Made by a program: the position numbers and the translations under genes
NCBI GenBank assembly: GCA_947302065.1
Contig: CAMYUO010000120.1
Coordinates: 1 to 6,192, forward strand
Reading direction: 5' to 3'
Length of the DNA: 6,192 bases
Source: an uncultured Clostridia bacterium
GTDB taxonomy: Bacteria; Bacillota; Clostridia; Oscillospirales; Ruminococcaceae
Shown here: positions 1-4,955 of the stretch, piece by piece
Numbering within the stretch: the first letter of the stretch is position 1
Layout of the letters: every line of letters starts with the position of its first letter
Notes under the pieces: model-generated
The model's database searches: none
The model's input: the letters and a program-made list of their open reading frames with translations, nothing else
Told to the model about the DNA's origin: nothing

Positions 1-52
1 TTTAGAACGGTCAATTAATAGTGAAAATGTGCAATAAAATGCAAATTTCAGA

Positions 53-100
53 GGGGATAAGGCTTTGGGAGTATAAACATACCTTGAAGCCTTTACCCTT
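53..100. other. Long imperfect hairpin upstream of the helix-turn-helix gene
   Basis: Positions 59-74 pair with 79-93 around an AAAC loop (75-78), giving a 15-bp stem with three G-T pairs and one bulged A at 70. A weaker extension pairs 53-56 with 97-100. No T-run follows on the plus strand, so it is not a classic terminator for plus-strand transcription. It ends against the extended -10 promoter at 100-108. It could be a protein-binding site, the end of an upstream transcript, or part of a mobile-element end. Function unknown. Confidence 0.45.
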
Positions 101-108
101 GCTATAAT
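100..108 (+). promoter_or_regulatory. Extended -10 promoter element for the helix-turn-helix gene
   Basis: TGC followed by a perfect TATAAT (103-108) makes an extended -10 element. No good -35 is visible at 17-bp spacing (80-85 is a poor match), which is tolerable for a TG-extended promoter. Transcription would begin near 115 and give a leader of about 160 nt before the start codon at 274, containing the two GC-rich palindromes at 120-134 and 171-180. Confidence 0.5.
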
Positions 109-119
109 CAGCTTAAATC

Positions 120-134
120 GGGGGTATATCCCCC
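120..134. repeat. GC-rich palindrome GGGGG-TATAT-CCCCC
   Basis: Five G-C pairs close a TATAT loop; an extra C follows at 135. In the predicted leader RNA it would form a compact stable hairpin. No T-run follows, so it is not an ordinary terminator. Its role is unknown; it may be an operator or RNA element belonging to a mobile-element end. Confidence 0.5.
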
Positions 135-170
135 CACGTAACGTAGGATAACCGATGAGATGCAAACTGT

Positions 171-180
171 GGGTCGACCC
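171..180. repeat. Perfect 10-bp palindrome GGGTCGACCC
   Basis: This is a fully symmetric 10-bp sequence in the leader of the helix-turn-helix gene, about 90 bp before its start codon. The dyad symmetry suits a dimeric DNA-binding protein, possibly the downstream helix-turn-helix protein itself, but that is inference. A second G-rich palindrome lies 36 bp upstream. Confidence 0.45.
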
Positions 181-273
181 TAAGTTTTGTACAGTCTCCA
201 AAAATGAGATTTTTTGCGTTCCTCTTGTGCTATTTTGGAAATTATATGATTTTTGCAGATTGGGGGTGAGATG

Positions 274-645
274 ATGAACGATGAAAAAATCATAGCAGCG
301 CTTTTGTCTAATCAGACTATCAGGCAGGCAGCCAAAGCTTCAGGGGTATCAGAAAGTACGATTTATAACAAAATGAAGGACAAGACTTTCAGCAGACAGT
401 TGAGAGACCAGCGGCATATACTTCTTGTGGAAACTATGAACGCAGTTCAGCTCCGAGTGAGTGAAGCCGTTGAAGTTATTGCCGAGCTGATGCATAATAC
501 TGAAGTTTCAGCCAATGTCAGACTTTCGGCAGCAGAGAGTATTATAAAAAATGCTGAAACTATGTCTGACAGAGTTCAGAAGAACGAACATCACATCGAG
601 TGTGATGATATTGCGGATAGCATTACAGAGTCTTTATTTCACTAA
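274..645 (+). CDS. Small helix-turn-helix protein, phage/mobile-element type
   Basis: This 123-residue protein has an N-terminal homeodomain-like helix-turn-helix (about residues 5-37): an 'IRQAAKASGVSESTIYNKMKD' segment in which 'AAKASGVSESTIY' reads as helix, turn and recognition helix. The rest (about 45-105) is mostly helical and includes 'ANVRLSAAESII', a pattern seen in small terminase-like and phBC6A51-type phage helix-turn-helix proteins. Start choice: GGGGG at 262-266 lies 7 nt before ATG 274. ATG 271 directly upstream is possible, and a TTG at 253 would place the ribosome binding site inside the gene, so it is rejected. Codon use leans to A/T-ending codons (aaa, ata, ctt), unlike the genes from 1025 onward, and the gene sits beside a tRNA; both fit acquired DNA. 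It probably binds DNA; the target is unknown. No terminase, integrase or other phage gene is in the window to confirm its context. Confidence 0.75.
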   Translation: MNDEKIIAALLSNQTIRQAAKASGVSESTIYNKMKDKTFSRQLRDQRHILLVETMNAVQLRVSEAVEVIAELMHNTEVSANVRLSAAESIIKNAETMSDRVQKNEHHIECDDIADSITESLFH

Positions 646-666
646 AAAACACCTGTTTTTTTGTCG

Positions 667-688
667 ATAAAGGACAAATAAAGGACAA
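667..688. repeat. Tandem 11-bp direct repeat (2 copies)
   Basis: ATAAAGGACAA occurs twice head to tail, at 667-677 and 678-688, in the A/T-rich gap between the helix-turn-helix gene and the tRNA-Pro terminator. One unit equals about one helical turn. Short direct repeats beside the 3' side of a tRNA gene can be arm-type sites for tyrosine integrases or excisionases, but no integrase is present here, so this is a suggestion only. Confidence 0.5.
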
Positions 689-711
689 AAACAAATATGT
701 AAAAAACATAC

Positions 712-755
712 AAAAAGCCCGACTTTACGAAAAGACCGTAAAATCGAGCTTTTTT
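712..755 (-). terminator. Intrinsic terminator of tRNA-Pro
   Basis: A 13-bp stem (717-729 with 737-749, loop 730-736) is flanked on the minus strand by a run of five T (complement of 712-716). It lies about 20 nt past the tRNA 3' end. Two positions are G-U pairs in minus-strand RNA but would be C-A mismatches in plus-strand RNA, so the hairpin is built for minus-strand transcription. A T-run on the other side (750-755) could still allow weaker termination of plus-strand transcripts from the helix-turn-helix gene. Confidence 0.85.
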
Positions 756-769
756 GTGCTGATATTAAG

Positions 770-843
770 TCGGAGTGACCGGATTTGAACCGACGACCTC
801 TTCCACCCCAAGGAAGCGCGCTACCAATCTGCGCCACACCCCG
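770..843 (-). tRNA. tRNA-Pro (anticodon GGG)
   Basis: On the minus strand a complete cloverleaf can be folded. The acceptor stem is CGGGGTG with CACTCCG (one G-U), the D stem GCGC with GCGC, and the anticodon stem CTTCC with GGAAG around loop TTGGGGT. The T arm has loop TTCAAAT, and the discriminator base is A at 770. Loop positions 34-36 read GGG, so it decodes proline codons CCC and CCU. CCA is not encoded; the bases after the discriminator are CTT, so CCA must be added after transcription. It is transcribed alone, with a consensus promoter at 855-883 and a terminator at 712-755. Confidence 0.97.
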
Positions 844-854
844 ATCCGCAAATA

Positions 855-883
855 ATTATACCATTTTTGCAAAGCCGTGTCAA
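855..883 (-). promoter_or_regulatory. Consensus sigma-A promoter of tRNA-Pro
   Basis: Read on the minus strand, TTGACA (878-883) and TATAAT (855-860) are both perfect consensus hexamers separated by exactly 17 bp, with TGG just before the -10. Initiation near 848 would leave a leader of only about 5 nt before the tRNA 5' end at 843. This is as strong as a housekeeping promoter can look, as expected for a stable RNA gene. Confidence 0.92.
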
Positions 884-951
884 GTGTTTTTTGCACTTTT
901 CTGCAAAGTCTTTTTCGCCGCACAGACGGCTGTGATATTTGCTCAAAATGA

Positions 952-980
952 TTGAAATATGTATCGCTTTGTGCTATAAT
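952..980 (+). promoter_or_regulatory. Sigma-A promoter of the metallophosphoesterase gene
   Basis: TTGAAA (952-957) and TATAAT (975-980) are separated by 17 bp, with a TGC extension right before the -10. The start point would be near 987, giving a leader of about 38 nt before ATG 1025. The region just after the -10 is A/T-rich and contains the palindrome TTAATTAA, which might be an operator or simply composition. Confidence 0.85.
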
Positions 981-1024
981 AATTATAGTTAATTAATATC
1001 AACTGCCAGAAAGGAGATACGCTC

Positions 1025-2041
1025 ATGTGGGGAATAATAATTGGCATGGTGTTCGCCGTGAGCATTGCCGCAGGCATATATCTCGTATTTGCAGTCGCAC
1101 GTTTCGGTCTGATCAAAAAGCTCGCAGGGGATAAGAAATGGCTCAGACTGCTCATCTCCGCAGGCTGTATCGGCGCAGTTTTCGGCGTGCTCAAGATATT
1201 TTTCAGCATGATAAATGTCGTCATAATCTTTCTGCACGTCACTCTGTTCTTCCTGCTGTTCGGACTCGGCATGAAGATTTTCAAAAAGCTTTCTGGCAAA
1301 AAGCCGAAGATCTATTGGCAGGGCTGGCTTGCTGTCGTGACCTCAGCCGTCTATCTCTCGATAGGCTATTATCTCTGCGTCCACGTCTGGCAGACAGACT
1401 ATACGCTTAAAACGAGCAAACCGATAGATACTTTGAAAGTCGCACTCATCGCAGATTCTCACATCGGTGCGATATTTGACGGTACCGACCGTGAAAACAT
1501 GATAAAAGCCTGTGACGCCCTCGGAAAACTCGACCTCAAATACGGCGTTTGGTTTTCTTACGGAAATCACGACGAGGGCTATTACGGCTCAGAGCGCAGA
1601 GGCTTTTCGTCAAAGGATCTCGAAGCTAAACTCAAAGAAAACGGCGTGCATATCCTCAAAGACGAGTATCAGCTCATCGACAACAGGTTCTATATCGTCG
1701 GCAGAAAGGATAAAAAGGATAAAAACCGTGCCGATATCGCCGACATAATAGATAAGCTCGACAAGGATAAGTATATCATCGTTATGGATCACCAGCCGGG
1801 CGACTATGAGAACGAATCGGATACCGCCGCAGACCTCGTTGTCTCGGGTCATACCCACGGCGGACAGCTTATCCCGCTTCAGCCGGTAAGCACCCTGTTC
1901 GGATTTAACGATATGACTTACGGCTATGAAAGACGAAACGGTACCGACTTTATTGTCACATCCGGCATCGGCTGCTGGGAAATAAAATTCAAAACAGGAA
2001 CAAAGTCCGAATTTGTCATCATCAATGTCGAACAGGAATAA
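1025..2041 (+). CDS. Membrane-anchored metallophosphoesterase lacking the GD motif
   Basis: This 338-residue protein has four hydrophobic segments (about 3-23, 39-58, 62-83, 101-120) followed by a calcineurin-like phosphoesterase domain from about 136. Visible family motifs are D144-S-H146, G180-N-H-D183, D255-H256-Q-P and G275-H-T-H-G-G-Q281, which supply most ligands of the usual two-metal site. The motif that should lie between DSH and GNHD, normally GD followed by acidic residues and contributing the Asp that bridges both metals, is absent: only 34 residues separate H146 from N181. The gap looks like an in-frame loss of roughly 30 residues around 152-156. Related proteins (YkuE/YaeI-type) act on phosphoesters such as lipid headgroups; whether this version is active is doubtful. 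Start: AAGGAGA at 1011-1017, about 8 nt before the ATG. It is monocistronic, with promoter 952-980 and terminator 2080-2117. Confidence 0.88.
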   Translation: MWGIIIGMVFAVSIAAGIYLVFAVARFGLIKKLAGDKKWLRLLISAGCIGAVFGVLKIFFSMINVVIIFLHVTLFFLLFGLGMKIFKKLSGKKPKIYWQGWLAVVTSAVYLSIGYYLCVHVWQTDYTLKTSKPIDTLKVALIADSHIGAIFDGTDRENMIKACDALGKLDLKYGVWFSYGNHDEGYYGSERRGFSSKDLEAKLKENGVHILKDEYQLIDNRFYIVGRKDKKDKNRADIADIIDKLDKDKYIIVMDHQPGDYENESDTAADLVVSGHTHGGQLIPLQPVSTLFGFNDMTYGYERRNGTDFIVTSGIGCWEIKFKTGTKSEFVIINVEQE

Positions 2042-2079
2042 ATTTGACATAATCCTTAAAATATTAAACACCGTTATGC

Positions 2080-2117
2080 TGAGCAGGTGCGCCGTTTGGC
2101 GTGCCTGCTCAATTTTT
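2080..2117 (+). terminator. Strong intrinsic terminator after the metallophosphoesterase gene
   Basis: A 14-bp stem (2080-2093 with 2098-2111, two G-T pairs) closes a GTTT loop and is followed by A then TTTTT (2113-2117). It begins 38 nt after the stop codon and separates this gene from the next transcription unit, which has its own promoter. Confidence 0.93.
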
Positions 2118-2161
2118 GCTAAAAAAGAGTTGGATTATTTAATATTTATTGGTTAAATGGC

Positions 2162-2190
2162 TTGAAAATTCAAAAGCTATATGTTATAAT
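2162..2190 (+). promoter_or_regulatory. Sigma-A promoter of the REC/HD-GYP/HPt gene
   Basis: TTGAAA (2162-2167), a 17-bp spacer and TATAAT (2185-2190), with TGT before the -10, predict initiation near 2197 and a leader of about 60 nt. The -35 hexamer coincides with an in-frame TTG at 2162, which shows that this TTG is not the translation start of the following gene. Confidence 0.88.
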
Positions 2191-2257
2191 ATTATTAACA
2201 TCCGGTGACAAATGTTTTGTGAATCGATATAGATATAATAGGACAGGGAGGAAAACT

Positions 2258-3733
2258 ATGCAGTATCATATTGCAGTAACCGATGATGATGCTATAAATT
2301 GCAAAGCCGCTGAGCTGATTCTTTCTTTCAACGGATATAAGGTCAGCTGTTTCAGTTCGGGTGAGGAGCTTTTGCAGTTCCTTGTGAATGAAACGCCCGA
2401 TCTTATCCTGCTCGATCTGCATATGACGGGTATCGACGGTTTTGAGACGATGAGAAGGATAAACTCAATGGAGATCGGCAGCAAAGTGCCGGTCATCTTC
2501 CTCACCGCAGATAATGATTCCGATAAAGAAACAACTGCGCTCGATCTCGGCGCAAGAGACTTTGTAAGCAAGCCGTTCGTTACGAGCGTTCTGCTGCTGA
2601 GAGTGCGCAACTCTATCGAGCTGTTCCATCTGCAGAACGACCTTAAAACAGAGGTGCAGATAAAGACCGCCGAGGTCTTCAAAGAGCATGCACGCAACGA
2701 AAGGCTCTCGATGCAGGTCGTTAAAACTCTTGCAGGAACGATAGACGCCAAGGATAAGTATACCAACGGTCACTCGTCGAGAGTTGCCGAGTATGCAAAG
2801 ATGATCGCAAAGCGTGCAGGCTATAACGACCGTGCTCTTGAAGAGATCTATATGATGGGTCTACTGCACGATGTCGGCAAGATCGGCGTGCCCGATACTA
2901 TCATCAATAAGCCGTCAAGACTGACCGATGATGAGTATGAAACTATCAAAACGCATTCTATCGTCGGATATGGCATTCTTAAAAATATAACCGAGATGCC
3001 AAGGCTTGCGATCGGCGCAAGGAGCCACCACGAAAGATACGACGGCAAAGGCTATCCCGACGGGCTTTCGGGAACAGATATCCCCGAGGAAGCAAGGATA
3101 ATCGCAGTTGCCGATGCCTATGATGCTATGTCGTCAAGGCGAAGCTATCACAGCATCTTTGCGCAGGAGTATATCAAGTCCGAGCTTAAAAAGGGCAGAG
3201 GCACCCAGTTCGATCCCGAATTTGCAGACATAATGCTTGCAATGGTCAATGAGGATAAGGACTATCAGATGCGTGAGTTCTATGACAACACACCTGCTGA
3301 TGACAGCGCCGAAGCTCAGGCAGCCGCACGTTCCGACGAAAAGGACGAGGCAATGTTCACGTTCCTGTCGATGCTCGACGCTGGCGGCATAGAAACAGCC
3401 GAGGGACTTAAATACAGCATGAACGATGTAGGTTTCTATACCGAGATGCTCAAAGAGTTCGTCTCCGGTGCAGAGGACAGAGAGACAGCTATGACCAACT
3501 GTCTTGCCGCACAGGATTATTCAAAATATACCGTATACGTCCACTCGCTCAAGAGCGCATCGAAAACTATCGGTGCGACGAGGCTTTCAGCTCTTGCCGA
3601 GAAGATGGAGACCGCCGCTAAGAATATGGATATCGTCTATATCATCGAAAACAACGATTTCCTGCTTGCCACGCTCAAGAGTACGGTCGGCGGCATAATG
3701 ATGGCTACCAATCTCATAGGCGACGAACTTTAA
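2258..3733 (+). CDS. Response regulator with HD-GYP cyclic-di-GMP phosphodiesterase and HPt domains
   Basis: This 491-residue cytoplasmic protein has three signalling domains. A receiver domain (about 3-120) carries acidic D9-D11, phospho-acceptor D53 in 'LLDLHM', T83 and K105. A helical linker (121-150) leads to an HD-GYP domain (about 150-340) with GHSSRV (H172), H204-D205-VGKIG, H233, H257-H-E and D262-G-KGYPDG, the canonical signature of enzymes that hydrolyse cyclic-di-GMP to pGpG or GMP. After a polar, Ala-rich linker (345-363), residues 365-480 form a histidine phosphotransfer domain with H429 in 'VHSLKSASKTIGA'. All key residues are present, so each domain should work. Start: GGAGG at 2247-2251, 6 nt before ATG 2258; the extension to 2162 would run through the promoter. 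The gene 36 bp downstream is probably cotranscribed. The partner kinase is not in this window. Confidence 0.94.
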   Translation: MQYHIAVTDDDAINCKAAELILSFNGYKVSCFSSGEELLQFLVNETPDLILLDLHMTGIDGFETMRRINSMEIGSKVPVIFLTADNDSDKETTALDLGARDFVSKPFVTSVLLLRVRNSIELFHLQNDLKTEVQIKTAEVFKEHARNERLSMQVVKTLAGTIDAKDKYTNGHSSRVAEYAKMIAKRAGYNDRALEEIYMMGLLHDVGKIGVPDTIINKPSRLTDDEYETIKTHSIVGYGILKNITEMPRLAIGARSHHERYDGKGYPDGLSGTDIPEEARIIAVADAYDAMSSRRSYHSIFAQEYIKSELKKGRGTQFDPEFADIMLAMVNEDKDYQMREFYDNTPADDSAEAQAAARSDEKDEAMFTFLSMLDAGGIETAEGLKYSMNDVGFYTEMLKEFVSGAEDRETAMTNCLAAQDYSKYTVYVHSLKSASKTIGATRLSALAEKMETAAKNMDIVYIIENNDFLLATLKSTVGGIMMATNLIGDEL

Positions 3734-3745
3734 CAAGCCAAAACG

Positions 3746-3772
3746 CATTTGTTTGAGGGGTGAAAACAAATG
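3746..3772 (+). promoter_or_regulatory. Hairpin with ribosome binding site in the loop and start codon in the stem
   Basis: CATTTGTTT (3746-3754) is the exact reverse complement of AAACAAATG (3764-3772), leaving a 9-nt loop GAGGGGTGA that is the ribosome binding site of the following gene. The last three bases of the right arm are its ATG. The stem is A/T-rich and so only moderately stable; it could tune translation of the second gene relative to the first. This is a structural prediction. Confidence 0.5.
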
Positions 3773-4798
3773 AAGAAAACTATAAAACGCTCTGCACGGC
3801 TCACGCTGCTTGCACCGCTGATGCTGTTCGGCATAGGCGGCAGGAAGCCTGACACGAGCCATATGTGCGGCGGCACGACCGATAAGACCGATGACAAGGC
3901 ACCCAAAGAGATAAAATCAAAAGATATCACCAAGCTGAGCGTTACCTTTTATGTAAGAGGTGAGTGGTCGAGCATAGAGCGCAAAGAACAGTATTCTTTC
4001 GGAGTCGATCCGAACGAGAACGGCGAGCTGACGCTGACCGAACGCACTCTTGGTATAAGCGTGCCTGCCGATAACGTGTTTCTCGCACAGCTGCAGCAGG
4101 TGATCGACGATACAAGGCTTGTTCTGCGCAACGGTATCTACAGAGTTACCGCAGGACTTCCGCCTCCGTATCAGCCTTGCCATGTGACAGTCGAGTATGC
4201 CTCTGGCGAAAAGCTCAGCTACACAGAGAACAATAACCCCGATGATGAATGGATCAAGCTTATGTATCCCGTGTTTGCAGCACAGTTTGCAAAGGGCGGG
4301 ATAGACACCCTGCTCATTCCAAATTATAAAGGCGTTGTCGACAGCATAAATCTCGATACCTATGAAAACGGCGTCTATACCTGGTATTCACGCATAACCG
4401 TGCTTCCCGAGGATGCAATCGACGGCAGAAGGGATCTTTTCGGCAAACGCAGGTACAACGCATCTGCCAAAAAAGAGACCCTTACCGAGTATATCCTGTT
4501 GCCCGATGATTTTTATGAGACCGTCACAGAGATCATTCATAAATACGATATGCGTGAGTTTGACAGGCGCTCAGTGCTTTATATTGCACCGCCGAAGAAC
4601 ACGGATAATGATGAAACAAGTGACAGCAAGGATAAGATCTCACTGCATATTCACCATGAAGACGGTCATCAGCTGAATATCGAAACCAAAGACCCCGAGC
4701 GCATCGAAAAGCTCAGACCTCTTGTCAATGAACTGATAGAGTATTATGATCATATTCTTGCGATCGCAGACAAGAAAACGGGCAAACGAACCGAATAA
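3770..4798 (+). CDS. Putative exported protein of unknown function
   Basis: I do not recognise this 342-residue protein. The N-terminus has a basic start (MKKTIKRSAR) and a hydrophobic core (about 11-24), like a signal peptide. The core ends 'LFGIGG', which has the shape of a lipobox with Ile22 where the lipid-modified Cys would be; the nearest Cys is C33, in a context ('SHMC') that does not resemble a lipobox. Residues 35-52 are polar and charged, like a linker after a membrane anchor. The remainder is mixed alpha/beta with no catalytic signature I can name; it includes a 'GLPPPYQPC' segment (about 129-137), a 'YASGEKLSY' segment and a C-terminal helix rich in charged residues. Start: GAGGGG at 3755-3760 before ATG 3770. 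It follows the REC/HD-GYP/HPt gene by 36 bp with no terminator between, suggesting one operon and perhaps a surface output or sensor for that pathway. Confidence 0.75.
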   Translation: MKKTIKRSARLTLLAPLMLFGIGGRKPDTSHMCGGTTDKTDDKAPKEIKSKDITKLSVTFYVRGEWSSIERKEQYSFGVDPNENGELTLTERTLGISVPADNVFLAQLQQVIDDTRLVLRNGIYRVTAGLPPPYQPCHVTVEYASGEKLSYTENNNPDDEWIKLMYPVFAAQFAKGGIDTLLIPNYKGVVDSINLDTYENGVYTWYSRITVLPEDAIDGRRDLFGKRRYNASAKKETLTEYILLPDDFYETVTEIIHKYDMREFDRRSVLYIAPPKNTDNDETSDSKDKISLHIHHEDGHQLNIETKDPERIEKLRPLVNELIEYYDHILAIADKKTGKRTE

Positions 4799-4811
4799 AT
4801 ACCGACTAATG

Positions 4812-4845
4812 CACCGGCATCACAGCGATGTCGGTGTTTCTTTTT
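4812..4845 (+). terminator. Intrinsic terminator of the REC/HD-GYP/HPt operon
   Basis: A 10-bp stem (4812-4821 with 4827-4836, one G-T pair), loop ACAGC, is followed by TTTCTTTTT (4837-4845). It lies 13 nt after the stop codon of the putative exported protein and closes the two-gene unit. Confidence 0.92.
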
Positions 4846-4852
4846 GCCAAGT

Positions 4853-4889
4853 CTTAAAAAAACCTTAAAAGGTTTAAAAAACACTTAAA
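4853..4889 (+). promoter_or_regulatory. Candidate response-regulator operator: four YTTAAA hexamers
   Basis: CTTAAA at 4853-4858 and 4864-4869 are separated by 5 bp; TTTAAA at 4873-4878 and CTTAAA at 4884-4889 are also separated by 5 bp. The two 11-bp-period pairs lie 3 bp apart and end 4 bp upstream of the -35 at 4894. Direct hexamer repeats with 5-bp spacers just upstream of -35 are the usual layout for OmpR/PhoB-family response regulators; the CiaR site TTTAAG-N5-TTTAAG is a known similar case. Within it, 4860-4875 is also a dyad (AAACCTT-AA-AAGGTTT), an alternative operator reading. Confidence 0.55.
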
Positions 4890-4893
4890 GCTA

Positions 4894-4922
4894 TTGTATT
4901 TGCGATATATACACGTTATAAT
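4894..4922 (+). promoter_or_regulatory. Promoter of the BspA-like gene
   Basis: TATAAT (4917-4922) is perfect; the -35 TTGTAT (4894-4899) at 17-bp spacing matches consensus at 4 of 6 positions. Initiation near 4929 gives a leader of about 27 nt. The weak -35, with the hexamer array ending 4 bp upstream, fits an activator-dependent promoter. Confidence 0.75.
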
Positions 4923-4955
4923 TGCAAATGAAAAATATAGTTGGAGGCTGGAAAT

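Noticed and set aside
1..37. Possible C-terminal tail of an upstream gene (in-frame stops at 16-18 and 35-37)
   Set aside because: Only 5 or 11 codons are visible and nothing identifies them as coding.
225..250. Promoter-like TTGTGC and TATGAT just before the helix-turn-helix gene
   Set aside because: The spacing is about 14 bp, too short for a sigma-A promoter.
253..273. TTG start at 253 for the helix-turn-helix gene
   Set aside because: It would place the G-rich ribosome binding site (262-268) inside the coding region; ATG 274 or 271 is correctly spaced behind it.
644..661. AAAAAACA/TGTTTTTT hairpin right after the helix-turn-helix stop codon
   Set aside because: The stem is almost all A-T with a very short loop, too weak to call a terminator.
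634..837. Minus-strand open frame of 67 codons
   Set aside because: It runs through the tRNA-Pro gene and its terminator.
943..1299. Minus-strand open frames across the start of the metallophosphoesterase gene
   Set aside because: They are antisense to a gene with clear motifs, promoter and ribosome binding site, and have no binding site of their own.
1799..1816. Gly-Asp in 'HQPGDYENESD' as a substitute for the missing GD motif
   Set aside because: It lies after the HQP motif, not between DxH and GNHD where the bridging Asp must be, so it cannot be assumed to replace it.
1610..2071. Minus-strand 153-codon frame
   Set aside because: It is a mirror of the phosphoesterase coding strand with low-complexity hydrophobic content and no family resemblance.
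2162..2257. Upstream TTG extension of the REC/HD-GYP/HPt gene
   Set aside because: The TTG is the -35 hexamer of its promoter, and the receiver domain starts at M2258 behind a strong ribosome binding site.
2266..2766. Minus-strand 166-codon frame
   Set aside because: It is antisense to the receiver/HD-GYP coding region, where all conserved residues are on the plus strand.
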